Part shown: in pieces, positions 54,550 through 63,844 of the stretch | Position numbering within the stretch: position 1 is the first letter of the stretch | Layout of the letters: each line of letters begins with the position of its first letter | DNA from: Alteromonas halophila | Lineage (GTDB): Bacteria; Pseudomonadota; Gammaproteobacteria; Enterobacterales; Alteromonadaceae | Assembly (NCBI RefSeq): GCF_014651815.1 | Contig: NZ_BMXP01000002.1 | Span: forward strand, 124,001 to 188,000 | Length of the DNA: 64,000 nucleotides | Direction of reading: 5' to 3' | The notes under the pieces: model-generated | What the model was told of the DNA's origin: nothing | Seen by the model: the letters and a program-made list of their open reading frames with translations, nothing else | Databases searched by the model: none | Made by a program: the position numbers and the translations under genes

Positions 54550-55935
54550 TTATTTTTCCTGTTGATCCAGTGTTTCATATTCCCGGTACAGTGCCTGTGT
54601 TACCGTCTCACTGCTGGTACCGCCCAGAATATTGCGTTTGTTCAGTCCGTATTCCAGCTGCAGCACCTCATAGACATCCTCGTCAATGTGCTCGCAGATA
54701 GACTGAAGCGTGGACAACGCCAGATCTTCAATGGCACAGCCGTGTTCGAGGGCCTTCACCACCGCCTGTCCGGCGATATCGTGTCCGGTACGGAAGGGCA
54801 CCCCTTTGCTCACCAGGTAATCCGCCAGTTCGGTCGCGTTAGCAAAGCCCTGACTAGCGGCCTGGCGGCAGCGCGCTTCATTAAGCTTCAGCGAGTCCAG
54901 TACCTCTGCAGCGATACACAGACAAGTATGCCACTGCGCCACTGCGTCGATGGCGCCTTCCTTATCTTCCTGCATGTCTTTGTTGTAGGCCAGTGGCAGG
55001 CCTTTCATAGTCACCAGCAGTGCCTGCAGGGCACCAAAGACCCGGCCGCATTTGCCGCGCATCAGCTCCAGCGCATCCGGGTTTTTCTTTTGCGGCATCA
55101 ATGATGAGCCCGAGGTAACTTCGTCGCCTAACTGCAAAAAGCCCGCCTCGCCACTGTTGTAAAAGATCAGATCTTCCGCCATGCGCGATAAATGCATCAT
55201 GCTGGTACTGGAGGTAAACAGTAACTCCAGCACGAAATCACGATCTGATACCGCGTCCAGGCTGTTCAGCGTGGGACCGGCAAACCCCAGCGACTCGGCA
55301 ATGTCATGACGATCGACCGGATAGGTGGTACCGGCCAGTGCGCCGCAACCCAGCGGGCACTGATTGAGCCGCTTACTTAAGTCATCTAAGCGACTGATAT
55401 CCCGTTTAAACATTTCCACATACGCCAGGCACCAGTGCGCAAATAAAATAGGCTGGGCCCGTTGCAGGTGGGTATAGCCGGGAATAATGGCCTGCTGGTG
55501 GCGGGTAGCCACTGACAACAGGGCGCGCAGCAGGGCCGTCAAATCACTGCGCAAAGAACGCACATGTTCACGCACCCACAGGCGAAAATCGGTGGCGACC
55601 TGATCATTGCGGCTGCGACCGGTGTGCAGCTTTCGTCCTACGTCGCCCAGTTTGTCGATAAGTGCGGCTTCGACAAAGCTGTGGATGTCCTCTTCGCCAC
55701 TCGCCGCAAAGTCCAGCTCGCCGTCGCGGGCCTGATCGCGCAACTCTTCAAGTGCTGCCTGCAGTTGTTGCTGCTCATCGTCAGTCAGTACGCCGGCATT
55801 GTTCAGCGCCTTCGACCATACAATTGAGCCAGTGAGATCCTGCTCGGCCAGCACATTATCAAACGGCAGCGAGTCGTTGACCTGTTTAAACATGCTGCTG
55901 GCGTTACCGGCAAACCGGCCTCCCCATAGTGCCAT
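54550..55935 (-). CDS. argH: Argininosuccinate lyase
   Basis: A 461-residue member of the fumarase/aspartase superfamily that cleaves argininosuccinate to arginine and fumarate. The signature [17 protein letters not shown] (catalytic loop), [17 protein letters not shown] and [16 protein letters not shown] are intact. No acetyltransferase domain is attached; the C-terminus ends normally, 3 nt before argA. It starts 10 nt after the argG stop. Confidence 0.97.
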   Translation of the reverse strand: MALWGGRFAGNASSMFKQVNDSLPFDNVLAEQDLTGSIVWSKALNNAGVLTDDEQQQLQAALEELRDQARDGELDFAASGEEDIHSFVEAALIDKLGDVGRKLHTGRSRNDQVATDFRLWVREHVRSLRSDLTALLRALLSVATRHQQAIIPGYTHLQRAQPILFAHWCLAYVEMFKRDISRLDDLSKRLNQCPLGCGALAGTTYPVDRHDIAESLGFAGPTLNSLDAVSDRDFVLELLFTSSTSMMHLSRMAEDLIFYNSGEAGFLQLGDEVTSGSSLMPQKKNPDALELMRGKCGRVFGALQALLVTMKGLPLAYNKDMQEDKEGAIDAVAQWHTCLCIAAEVLDSLKLNEARCRQAASQGFANATELADYLVSKGVPFRTGHDIAGQAVVKALEHGCAIEDLALSTLQSICEHIDEDVYEVLQLEYGLNKRNILGGTSSETVTQALYREYETLDQQEK

Positions 55936-55945
55936 GGTGATCTCC

Positions 55946-57151
55946 TTACTGCTGCTTTTTCAGTGTGTCGATACGGCTGGACAAGCTGAACAGGCGGATA
56001 AAGCCTTCAGCATGTTTCTGGTCATACACATCGTCGGCGCCAAACGTGGCAAAATCCTCTGAATACAGGCTGTTGGGCGAACGGCGCTGGGTTACCGTAG
56101 CCTGCCCCTTGTACAGTTTAACCACAATGTCGCCGGTAATTTTTTTGGCGAACGACGCGGCACCGGCTAGAAGTGCATCATTAAGCGGCGTAAACCAGCG
56201 CCCGTCGTACATCACATGCGAAAATTCCAGCGCCAGCTGCTCGCGGTATTTCAGGGAAGCCTTGTCCAGAATCATGGTCTCAAGCGCTTTGTAGGCCGCC
56301 AGCATTACCGTTCCCCCTGGCGTTTCATAGCAGCCCCGTGACTTCATGCCTACCAGACGGTTCTCAACAATATCAATACGTCCAACCCCGTGCGCCGCAG
56401 CCAGTGTATTGAGCTTCACCAACGCCTGATAGGGCGTTAATGCTTCGTCATTAACGTGGGTCAGTTTGCCTTCTTTAAATGACAGGGTCACACGCTCAGG
56501 TGTATCCGGTGCGTCTTCGGGATCGACTGTCATGGTCCAGACTTCCTTTGACGGCTCCTGCCACGGATCTTCCAGTTCTCCGCCTTCATGGGAAATGTGC
56601 CAGGCGTTGGCATCCCGGCTGTAAATTTTGGTGGCCGACGCAGTGGTAGGAATATCCCGCTTGGCCAGATAGTCCAGCAGGTCTTCCCGCGAGACCATGT
56701 CCCACTCCCGCCATGGCGCAATCACTTTTAAATCAGGTGCCAGTGCTGCAAAGGCGCTTTCAAAGCGCACCTGATCGTTACCTTTGCCGGTACAGCCATG
56801 GCTGAGCGCATCGGCGCCCACCTTTCTGGCTACCTCAACCTGGGCTTTGGCAATCACCGGGCGGGCCATCGACGTACCCAGCAGATATTCGCCCTCATAC
56901 ACGGCGCCGGTGGTAATGGTGGGGTAAATATAGTCGCGTACAAACTCTTCTTTTAAGTCAACGATATGACACTCACTGGCGCCCGAGGCGATGGCTTTTT
57001 GCTGCAATCCCTCCAGTTCGTCATCGCCCTGGCCGACGTCGGCGGCGAAGGCAACCACCTCACACTGGTAGGTCTCTTTTAACCAGGGGATGATTGCTGA
57101 GGTATCGAGGCCACCTGAGTAGGCCAGTACAATTTTGTTAACCTGTTGCAT
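55946..57151 (-). CDS. argG: Argininosuccinate synthase
   Basis: A 401-residue ATP-dependent ligase of the short ArgG type. The PP-loop [14 protein letters not shown], the [15 protein letters not shown] region and the [14 protein letters not shown] segment are intact. It joins citrulline and aspartate. It lies between argF (12 nt upstream) and argH (10 nt downstream). Confidence 0.97.
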   Translation of the reverse strand: MQQVNKIVLAYSGGLDTSAIIPWLKETYQCEVVAFAADVGQGDDELEGLQQKAIASGASECHIVDLKEEFVRDYIYPTITTGAVYEGEYLLGTSMARPVIAKAQVEVARKVGADALSHGCTGKGNDQVRFESAFAALAPDLKVIAPWREWDMVSREDLLDYLAKRDIPTTASATKIYSRDANAWHISHEGGELEDPWQEPSKEVWTMTVDPEDAPDTPERVTLSFKEGKLTHVNDEALTPYQALVKLNTLAAAHGVGRIDIVENRLVGMKSRGCYETPGGTVMLAAYKALETMILDKASLKYREQLALEFSHVMYDGRWFTPLNDALLAGAASFAKKITGDIVVKLYKGQATVTQRRSPNSLYSEDFATFGADDVYDQKHAEGFIRLFSLSSRIDTLKKQQ

Positions 57152-57163
57152 TTTCTGTCGTCC

Positions 57164-58078
57164 TTATAAACCGCTTAATAAATGAGTCAGAATTGCATTC
57201 TGGCCATGCATTCTGTTTTCTGCCTGCTGCATCAGCAGTGAGGCGTCGCTGTCTATCAGCGAGCCGGTTATTTCCAGATCCCGGTGGGCGGGCTGGCAGT
57301 GCATCACATGACTGGCACCCGTACGTGTCATCAGTGCTTCATTGATCTGGTAAGGCATAAACGTGTCTTTAATCTCGGCGAGCGGTGTTTCATCGCCCAT
57401 CGACAGCCACGTATCGGTGTACAGCACGTTCGCACCTTCCGCATCGGCCAGATCATGACTCAGCGTAATGGTTGCCCCGGTCTGCATGGCCAGCGTGTTT
57501 GCCTGTGAGACCATGTCAGGCTCGGGCGCGTGACCAGGCGGTGTGATCACTACCTGATTACAGCCTAACAGTGCGCCCACTATCATCAGAGAATGGGTGA
57601 CGTTATTTCCATCGCCGATGTAGGCGACGGTGAGCCCCTGGGTTTTACCAAACTGCTCGACAATGGTCAGATAGTCGGCCAGTCCCTGACAGGGGTGATA
57701 TTTATCGCACAGCGCGTTTACCACCGGCACCCGTGCGGCACTGGAAAACTGCTCTAACGTGCGGTGTGAGTATACTCTGGCAACGATGGCATCAGCCCAG
57801 CAGGCAAGGTTTGCAGCCATGTCGATGGTATCTTCACGACCACTCAACTGGCTTGCCTTGGTATCTAAGTACACCATATGTCCGCCCAGACGGTTGATAC
57901 CAATATCAAAGCTTACCCGGGTACGCAGCGAAGGTTTTTCAAACAGCGCCACCACCGATTTACCCGCGAGTACCTGCGCATAACTTTGTGGTGAGCCCTT
58001 AATTTCCATGGCCAGTTCGAGCAGTCGCTGCATGCCCTCGGGTGACCAGTCAGCAAAAGTGAGTAGATCCTGTTTCAT
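57164..58078 (-). CDS. argF: Ornithine carbamoyltransferase, with HCQP in place of HCLP
   Basis: A 304-residue transcarbamoylase. The carbamoyl-phosphate loop [15 protein letters not shown] and the [11 protein letters not shown] motif are normal. The ornithine-site motif normally reading HCLP is HCQPAHRD here, with Gln262 (codon CAG, 57293-57295). A single base change from CTG (Leu) would account for it. Length and the rest of the fold fit OTCase rather than AOTCase, but the substitution could affect substrate binding. It overlaps argB by 4 nt. Confidence 0.93.
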   Translation of the reverse strand: MKQDLLTFADWSPEGMQRLLELAMEIKGSPQSYAQVLAGKSVVALFEKPSLRTRVSFDIGINRLGGHMVYLDTKASQLSGREDTIDMAANLACWADAIVARVYSHRTLEQFSSAARVPVVNALCDKYHPCQGLADYLTIVEQFGKTQGLTVAYIGDGNNVTHSLMIVGALLGCNQVVITPPGHAPEPDMVSQANTLAMQTGATITLSHDLADAEGANVLYTDTWLSMGDETPLAEIKDTFMPYQINEALMTRTGASHVMHCQPAHRDLEITGSLIDSDASLLMQQAENRMHGQNAILTHLLSGL

Positions 58079-58866
58079 GGTCTTTCTCCATTCGGTAATG
58101 CGTTCGGATGAATGCGGGTGCCTGTTTCATGATGAAGAATTGCGCTGATTGACGCCGACCAGCTGGCAATACTTACCGGGCGTTTTAATGCCAGTGCTGC
58201 GGTAAGCGCCGCGTCAGTTTTAACCCGCATGCCATCTGTTACAACGCCATTGTCGTACAGTGTCGCCAGGGTCTGTTCATCAAGATCCGTCAGCAGCATT
58301 TTGTCGGCATCAAGCACGCCTTCAACATTGGACAATAACAACAGGTCGCCGCCTACCAGCTGTGCAATGACCATCGCCGCCTGATCCGCATTGATATTTA
58401 GAAGTCGCCCGGTGTCATCCGCGCCAATTGAGCTTATAACCGGTAACATTGTCTGCGATAAAATGGATAGCAATAAGCCCGGCTCACCAGGCTGAGCACG
58501 GCCCACCGCGCCGTACTTCGCGTCAAGCGGAGCACAGTGCACCATATTGCCGTCAAGCAGTGATAAACCCACCGGCGTTAGCTTGTTACTCAGCGCCTGA
58601 CCACACAGCGCTTTATTAACATGACCGGCCAGCGCGCCGCCAATGTAGGGCATGTGCTCGTCCGGGGTGACCCGTAATCCGTCAATTTTGGTGCTGGGCA
58701 GATTCAGTGCCTGCATTAGCTGTTCAACGGACGGGCCGCCACCATGTACCAGCACCACCGGCCGGGTAGTCTGTATGTGGGCAATACTGGCAAACAGGTG
58801 TGCCATCGCTTCCGGGTGTTCAAGTAATGCACCCCCCACCTTTATAACAACGGGTGCGCGACTCAT
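58075..58866 (-). CDS. argB: Acetylglutamate kinase
   Basis: A 263-residue amino-acid kinase. The start [13 protein letters not shown], the [14 protein letters not shown] loop and the [17 protein letters not shown] segment are typical of the short, arginine-insensitive type seen in enterobacteria. It phosphorylates N-acetylglutamate. I chose the ATG at 58866, which overlaps the argC stop by 4 nt (ATGA); an upstream start at 58914 would lie inside argC. Confidence 0.96.
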   Translation of the reverse strand: MSRAPVVIKVGGALLEHPEAMAHLFASIAHIQTTRPVVLVHGGGPSVEQLMQALNLPSTKIDGLRVTPDEHMPYIGGALAGHVNKALCGQALSNKLTPVGLSLLDGNMVHCAPLDAKYGAVGRAQPGEPGLLLSILSQTMLPVISSIGADDTGRLLNINADQAAMVIAQLVGGDLLLLSNVEGVLDADKMLLTDLDEQTLATLYDNGVVTDGMRVKTDAALTAALALKRPVSIASWSASISAILHHETGTRIHPNALPNGERP

Positions 58867-59876
58867 AACAGCAATCCCGTCTGCTGCGGCCAGCCGCAGG
58901 TCAGGTTGGCACACTGAATGGCCTGAGAGGCTGCGCCTTTCATCAGATTGTCGATGGCCGCGGTGACAACCACGTAGCCAGACGCAGGATCGTATTGCCA
59001 GTAGAGATCGACAAAAGGCGTTTTTACCACATCATCCAGTTTAGGACTGTGCTGGCGAAGCCTGACCAGCGGCGAGTCTGCATAAGCCTGATAAAAGGCG
59101 TCATTGACCTCGTCGTGACTGACGCCGGCGTTGAGTTTCACGGTCACGGTTGCCAGTATGCCGCGTTTAAAATTGCCAAGATGCGGTGTGAAGATCACTG
59201 GCGTGCCCAAGTAAGCACTGATTTCTGGCGTATGACGATGAGACAGTATGCCGTAGGCCGATAAACTTACCTCGCAAAAGCTGTTGGTAAGGCTGGCTTT
59301 TCTACCCGCGCCTGTGACACCGGAGACGGCATTGATCACCGGGTAATGTTGGGTATCAACCAGCGTGTTGTTTATCAGCGGCTTCAGCGCACTTAAGCTG
59401 GCAGTAGGATAGCATCCGGGCACAGCGACCAGGCTGGCATTGCTAATGTCTTCAGCATACCACTCGGCCAGACCATAAACGGCATTACTCAGTAACGTAG
59501 CATGGCGATGTTCAAAGCCGTAAAAACGCGAAAAGATCGCTTCATCTTTAAGGCGAAAGGCACCGGATAAATCAAACACCCTGGCCGTTCCGGCCATAAG
59601 GCGTGGCATCCAGTCGTGACTGACCTCATGCGGTGTCGCCAGAAAAATCATCGACACGTCATTGCACAAGGTATCCAGCATCTCATCGTCTACCGGAGAT
59701 AACTGATAATCGAGATGAGCCAGCTGACCGTGAATGGCGGACAGTGGTTTGTTTGCGTCAGCACTGCTCGCCGACACGCAGACATGACTAAGGGTAAGCG
59801 AGGGATGTTGATCCACTAACTGAACTAACTGAGCGCCGGTGTAACCACTGGCACCGATAATAGCAACCTGATTCAT
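58863..59876 (-). CDS. argC: N-acetyl-gamma-glutamyl-phosphate reductase
   Basis: A 337-residue NADP-dependent reductase. The nucleotide-binding start [17 protein letters not shown] and the catalytic Cys in [15 protein letters not shown] are intact. It reduces acetylglutamyl phosphate in step 3 of arginine synthesis. I chose the ATG at 59876; an in-frame start at 59945 lies inside the attenuator stem. It is the first gene of argCBFGHA, and the strong intrinsic terminator at 59900-59973 ends only 23 nt before its ATG. Confidence 0.96.
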   Translation of the reverse strand: MNQVAIIGASGYTGAQLVQLVDQHPSLTLSHVCVSASSADANKPLSAIHGQLAHLDYQLSPVDDEMLDTLCNDVSMIFLATPHEVSHDWMPRLMAGTARVFDLSGAFRLKDEAIFSRFYGFEHRHATLLSNAVYGLAEWYAEDISNASLVAVPGCYPTASLSALKPLINNTLVDTQHYPVINAVSGVTGAGRKASLTNSFCEVSLSAYGILSHRHTPEISAYLGTPVIFTPHLGNFKRGILATVTVKLNAGVSHDEVNDAFYQAYADSPLVRLRQHSPKLDDVVKTPFVDLYWQYDPASGYVVVTAAIDNLMKGAASQAIQCANLTCGWPQQTGLLL

Positions 59877-59899
59877 AGTATAAGAATGTGTTAAATCTG

Positions 59900-59973
59900 A
59901 AAAAAATCCACTTTTTACCCTCGTAATCAGTGCCATTACCGGCACTACAGCCTTCTTACGAAGGTAAAAAGTG
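59900..59973 (-). terminator. Leader terminator (attenuator) of argCBFGHA
   Basis: On the minus strand CACTTTTTACC-T-TCGTAA (59973-59956) pairs with TTACGA-G-GGTAAAAAGTG (18 pairs including one G-T). Inside it lies a second stem, AGTGCC-GGTAAT-GGCACT. Seven T residues follow (59900-59906). This is a strong intrinsic terminator placed between the promoter region and argC, so it must be read through for the operon to be expressed. Confidence 0.85.
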
Positions 59974-60102
59974 CGCTACGGACATTGCGCAAGTTCGACG
60001 ACCACATCGTCGTTGCTTTTGACAAGCGTAGCCAGCCAGGGGAGAGGTAACCCTGTATGTTGTCACCCAGGCAGAGTGCCCAAAGGCATTAACATTCATC
60101 AT
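59956..60102 (-). CDS. Candidate arginine leader peptide, 48 codons
   Basis: A short frame of 48 residues starts with MMNVNAFGH; AGG lies 5 nt before the first ATG and 8 nt before the second. Near its end it holds QKQRRCGRR, four Arg codons in six (CGA CGA TGT GGT CGT CGA, 59995-60012). The stop TAA (59956-59958) lies inside the 5' arm of the attenuator terminator. The codons also form a perfect CGACGA/TCGTCG hairpin (59996-60012), so part of the Arg clustering follows from that. Position before argC and Arg codon clustering suggest a regulatory leader peptide; this is inferred. Confidence 0.55.
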   Translation of the reverse strand: MMNVNAFGHSAWVTTYRVTSPLAGYACQKQRRCGRRTCAMSVAHFLPS

Positions 60103-60168
60103 AAAAACCTGTAATTAACCGTGCACACCAGAGTGTGCATAAATCACTAACATCTGCAGTGTACCTAT

Positions 60169-60186
60169 GTGGAATAATTATGCAAT
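60169..60186 (-). promoter_or_regulatory. ArgR-box-like operator upstream of argC
   Basis: GGAATAATTATGCA (60171-60184) matches 12 of 14 bases of the ARG-box core TGAATAATTATTCA. A weaker second box (TAAATAAATATTTT, about 60190-60203) follows at roughly the 3-bp spacing usual for paired boxes. On the minus strand the box overlaps a CATAAT -10-like hexamer. Confidence 0.6.
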
Positions 60187-60313
60187 AAAAATAAATAAAT
60201 ATTTTTTCTTTTTCGTCTGGTACGGATTCATAATCATGCGCATCATGTATGACAAAACGTTGACAAGGCCTGTTTTAACAATGAATATTTATACTATTTG
60301 AAGGGAGTTAGGG

Positions 60314-60724
60314 ATGAGTAAGTACACAGTGGCGCTGGTGGCCCATGATCACAAAAAGCCAGACTTGCTGGCGTGGGTGAAAACCCACCTGTCTGTCATG
60401 CAAAAATGCGATCTGGTCGCTACGGGGACAACCGGCAGCATGATCGAGGAAAAAACAGGGTTGTCTGTAGATTGCCTCAAAAGCGGGCCGCTGGGCGGCG
60501 ATCAGCAAATCGGCGCGCTTATCGCCGAAGGCAAACTGGATATGCTGTTCTTTTTTTGGGATCCACTCAACGCTGCACCGCACGATCCTGACGTTAAAGC
60601 ATTACTGCGCCTTTGCTCGGTGTGGAATATTCCGGTCGCCTGCAACAAAGCGACAGCCGATCTGATTGTCACCTCGCCACTATTTTTATCAGACGACTAT
60701 CAGGCAGAAAGGCCGGCGTTGTAG
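60314..60724 (+). CDS. mgsA: Methylglyoxal synthase
   Basis: A 136-residue enzyme converting dihydroxyacetone phosphate to methylglyoxal, a bypass that frees phosphate. The [17 protein letters not shown] start, the [13 protein letters not shown] motif and the catalytic Asp in [13 protein letters not shown] match MgsA; it is about 16 residues shorter than the E. coli enzyme. The detoxifying GloA is encoded at 36591-37139. It is divergent from the argC leader region, and a GGGAG ribosome binding site precedes the ATG. Confidence 0.95.
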   Translation: MSKYTVALVAHDHKKPDLLAWVKTHLSVMQKCDLVATGTTGSMIEEKTGLSVDCLKSGPLGGDQQIGALIAEGKLDMLFFFWDPLNAAPHDPDVKALLRLCSVWNIPVACNKATADLIVTSPLFLSDDYQAERPAL

Positions 60725-60759
60725 CCAGCCTTCAGGATGAGGCGTTGTTGCGCCGGGGC

Positions 60760-61521
60760 TTATCCCCGTGCGCGATGGTGTGGTTTTTGCGGCCGATGTG
60801 TTTCGAGCAGGGTCAGAAACATCTGCTGTTGGTGTTCATTTAACACGTTAAACATGGCATGTTGGTTTGTGGCCTTTGCCTGCGCCAGTTCAAGCAGACG
60901 GATACGGTGCGGCTCAAGGACTGTCAGCCAGCGCTCATAACTGAATGCGTCGCTTCTTATCAGTGCACGTTCAGCGTTGCGAAACGCCACCATTTCAGAG
61001 TGAAAGTCCTGCATTAGTGCATCTCGATCCTCGGCGAGTGCGGCAATTTCTATGTCCTGTTCACTCTTAAGCCCGAGTTTTTTAAACAATTCGGTGTGCG
61101 ACCGGCGAGGCTTGGGACGATCGTGGTCACGTTCGCTGTCTTCAGCCAGCGCCTGACGTTGTGTATCGCTTAACAGGCTGTAAATAGCATGCCGTAGCGA
61201 TGCAACAGCGAAGGCTTTTGTTTCGCGGTCATTGAAGCGGTCTTTAACCTGTGTACTGATATCGGCATCATCACCAGTCATCAGCTCGGTGAGCCATTCT
61301 TCGCGTCCGTCATGATGTGGCGCCTGATGACGGGTTTTGAAGTCACGTACCAGTGCACGGATCTGCTGGTGTTGTTCATCGGTCAGCGACAGATCGCGAA
61401 GCTGATGTATGAATCTGAGACCGGGAGCGGCACCATGCCGGTGGTCGGTTGGTTTAGCCTGGCTCACAGTTGTGAAAAGCAGGGTGCTGGCGAGCAGGCT
61501 GGTCAGTATGACGTTTTTCAT
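60760..61521 (-). CDS. cpxP: CpxP/Spy-like periplasmic protein with LTxxQ motifs
   Basis: A 253-residue exported protein: signal peptide (about 1-22, cleaved near SQA), then a long helical chain with LTDEQ (DLSLTDEQHQQIRAL), LSDTQ and LNEHQ motifs characteristic of the Spy/CpxP group. It is longer than E. coli CpxP. CpxP-type proteins hold the sensor CpxA inactive and act as chaperones. I chose the ATG at 61521, preceded by GGAGAAGAC; an upstream ATG at 61557 lacks a site. It is divergent from cpxRA with a CpxR box between them. Confidence 0.82.
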   Translation of the reverse strand: MKNVILTSLLASTLLFTTVSQAKPTDHRHGAAPGLRFIHQLRDLSLTDEQHQQIRALVRDFKTRHQAPHHDGREEWLTELMTGDDADISTQVKDRFNDRETKAFAVASLRHAIYSLLSDTQRQALAEDSERDHDRPKPRRSHTELFKKLGLKSEQDIEIAALAEDRDALMQDFHSEMVAFRNAERALIRSDAFSYERWLTVLEPHRIRLLELAQAKATNQHAMFNVLNEHQQQMFLTLLETHRPQKPHHRARG

Positions 61522-61614
61522 TTGTCTTCTCCGGATTGGTTTCACATAAGTAAGCATTTTGCGTTACTGCCAGATAAGTCTATGCGCCTGAATGCAAAGT
61601 GACGTCAGTGGAGT

Positions 61615-61630
61615 GTAAAGCTTGTGTAAA
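61615..61630. promoter_or_regulatory. CpxR box between cpxP and cpxRA
   Basis: GTAAA-N6-GTAAA (61615-61619 and 61626-61630) matches the CpxR tandem half-site pattern GTAAA-N(4-8)-GTAAA. It lies about 95 nt from the cpxP start and 165 nt before cpxR, so it could serve both. Confidence 0.65.
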
Positions 61631-61795
61631 GACGCGACCCGGACTTTGCTGTTTAATCACTGAACTTTGTACACTGGTGTCAGTCGATAACAAATAACCG
61701 CAAAATGAACAGACTTATTCGCATTTTCCCCAGGTTAACGGCGAAGCGTTATCAGTCTCACTTTATGATCTGTATGGCCAGCCCGGGAGCTTTAC

Positions 61796-62482
61796 ATGCA
61801 ATCGCTGCTTATTATTGATGATGACCATCAGCTGACAGCCATGCTCGACACCTATCTGAGCACGCTTGGCTATGGTATTTCTATTGCCGAGGACGGCGAA
61901 GCCGGACTGGCACTGGCCACTTCAGGCCGGCATTTTGATCTTATTTTACTGGATGTCATGATGCCGAAACTGGATGGGTTTGATGTATTAAGGCGACTGC
62001 GAATGCATCATTCCACGCCTGTGTTGATGCTTACCGCCAGAGGTGATGATTATGATCGCATTCTAGGGCTGGAGCTGGGGGCCGATGACTATTTGCCTAA
62101 ACCGTTCAATCACCGCGAACTGGTTGCGCGCATCAAAGCTTTTTTCCGTCGTCAGGAGCTGTCTTTAAGTGCACAGTCGCAGCAGGACTTGTCGGTCAAT
62201 GGTCTGTTCCTCAGTACCGCCACACAATCTGCGCAGGTTGATGGAACGACGCTGGATCTAACCGCTACGGAGTTCGCGCTGCTGAGACTGTTAATGATGA
62301 ACGCCGGTCAGCGGGTAAGTAAACAGACAATCAGCGAGCAGGTACTGGAAAAAAAGCTGATGGCCTTTGATCGCAGCATCGATATGCATGTGAGTAATCT
62401 GCGCAGGAAAGTGTCACAGATATCGCCCAAAGAACGTATTAAAACCATTCGTGGGGCAGGCTACCTGCTACTTACACAATGA
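61796..62482 (+). CDS. cpxR: Response regulator CpxR
   Basis: A 228-residue OmpR-family regulator: receiver domain (about 1-115) with phosphorylation Asp53 in LILLDVMMPKLDG and Lys in YLPKPFN, then a winged-helix DNA-binding domain (about 130-227, with LDLTATEFALLRLL and VSNLRRKVSQI). It answers envelope stress. It overlaps cpxA by 4 nt, and the divergent cpxP gene and CpxR box support the name. Confidence 0.9.
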   Translation: MQSLLIIDDDHQLTAMLDTYLSTLGYGISIAEDGEAGLALATSGRHFDLILLDVMMPKLDGFDVLRRLRMHHSTPVLMLTARGDDYDRILGLELGADDYLPKPFNHRELVARIKAFFRRQELSLSAQSQQDLSVNGLFLSTATQSAQVDGTTLDLTATEFALLRLLMMNAGQRVSKQTISEQVLEKKLMAFDRSIDMHVSNLRRKVSQISPKERIKTIRGAGYLLLTQ

Positions 62483-63834
62483 GCATGACTGACAGCGTAA
62501 ATCCGGTTAAGCGCCTGGTTGGGCGCCTGTTTTTGTGGTTCTGGCTCACGTTGCTGGTAACCGCGATTGTCGCAATAGCAGCCACCCGGCTATGGTCAGA
62601 CACGATCTCATTATCAGACCCTGAGCCCGCGGTAAATGCTGCCTTATCGCGAATCAGCGGGCAGATTAACAGTGACCGGACATCGCGGCTGCGGCTTGAC
62701 AGTCTGCTGCGACGTGCATCACGCGGTATCCGGGGCGAAGTGGTTGCCTTCAATGTACAAACGGGGGAATTTATAAAAGCAAACGGTCCGCCGCTGCGTC
62801 CAGGCGATGCTGAAAATATCGAACGCCTCAGCGGACAGCGCCAGGCAATGAGCTTGCACCAGGGCATCGTGCATATCACCGGACCCGTGGCCACGCAGCA
62901 TCGTGGTAAGGTGTATCAGCTCTTTGTTTTGCGCCTTGATCGCCATGGCCCTGAGCCCTATCGGCTGGCGCTGCTTGCCATAACGGCACTGTGTATTACC
63001 GCGCTGCTCGCTTACGTGTTTGCACGTTCTCTGGTGCGTCCAATTCTGTCAATTCAGAAGGCGGCGGGCGCTTTGGCGTCCGGCCAGCTTGATGCCAGGG
63101 TGTCACAGGCAGCAACACGTCAGGACGAGATTGGCACACTGGCGCGTGACTTTAACACCATGGCCAGTCAGCTCGAAGCCATGTTGCTGGCACAAAAGCG
63201 GCTACTGGCAGATATTTCCCATGAATTACGCTCCCCCCTCACACGCCTGCAAATGGCGGTGGGCATTGCCCACCAGCAACACATTGATGCGCAGGTCATC
63301 GACCGCATTGAGCGGGAGGCCGAATGCATGGAAGCGCTCATTCAGCAATTGCTGACCCTCAGTCGCGCCGAAGCCGGCACGTTGCAGCGCGAGCAGCTAT
63401 CAGTGCGCGAATTGCTGTCAGAGTTACTCACTGACGCCAGTTTTGAAGCGAACAGTCTGGGTAAGGAGTTGCACGTGTCTCCCGTTCCGGATGTGCAGAT
63501 AACCGTAAGTACAGACCTGCTGCGCCGGGCGACAGAAAATGTCATTCGCAATGCGCTTCACTATGCCAGCCATGATATACACATCGAGGTACAGGTAACG
63601 GATACGTCATGGACACTGATCATCAGTGACGACGGCCCCGGGCTGACTGAACAGCAGTGTGAACACATATTTACCGCGTTTTATCGTGTGTCAGCGGCCC
63701 GGGAGCGCGGCTCGGGTGGCGTCGGGCTGGGACTGTCCATTGCAAAAGCAGCGGTGGAAATGCATGATGGCCAGATTACTGCACATCCGCACGCCAACGG
63801 GGGGCTGCGGGTGACGCTGTCATTTCCCCGCTAA
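62479..63834 (+). CDS. cpxA: Sensor histidine kinase CpxA
   Basis: A 451-residue membrane kinase: two membrane helices (about 18-38 and 161-183) around a periplasmic sensor of about 120 residues, HAMP linker (about 184-236), HisKA with His248 in DISHELRSPLTRLQM, and HATPase motifs NVIRNALHYA, DDGPGL and GSGGVGLGLSIAK. It pairs with CpxR (4-nt overlap). Confidence 0.9.
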   Translation: MSMTDSVNPVKRLVGRLFLWFWLTLLVTAIVAIAATRLWSDTISLSDPEPAVNAALSRISGQINSDRTSRLRLDSLLRRASRGIRGEVVAFNVQTGEFIKANGPPLRPGDAENIERLSGQRQAMSLHQGIVHITGPVATQHRGKVYQLFVLRLDRHGPEPYRLALLAITALCITALLAYVFARSLVRPILSIQKAAGALASGQLDARVSQAATRQDEIGTLARDFNTMASQLEAMLLAQKRLLADISHELRSPLTRLQMAVGIAHQQHIDAQVIDRIEREAECMEALIQQLLTLSRAEAGTLQREQLSVRELLSELLTDASFEANSLGKELHVSPVPDVQITVSTDLLRRATENVIRNALHYASHDIHIEVQVTDTSWTLIISDDGPGLTEQQCEHIFTAFYRVSAARERGSGGVGLGLSIAKAAVEMHDGQITAHPHANGGLRVTLSFPR

Positions 63835-63844
63835 GACCATGTAA

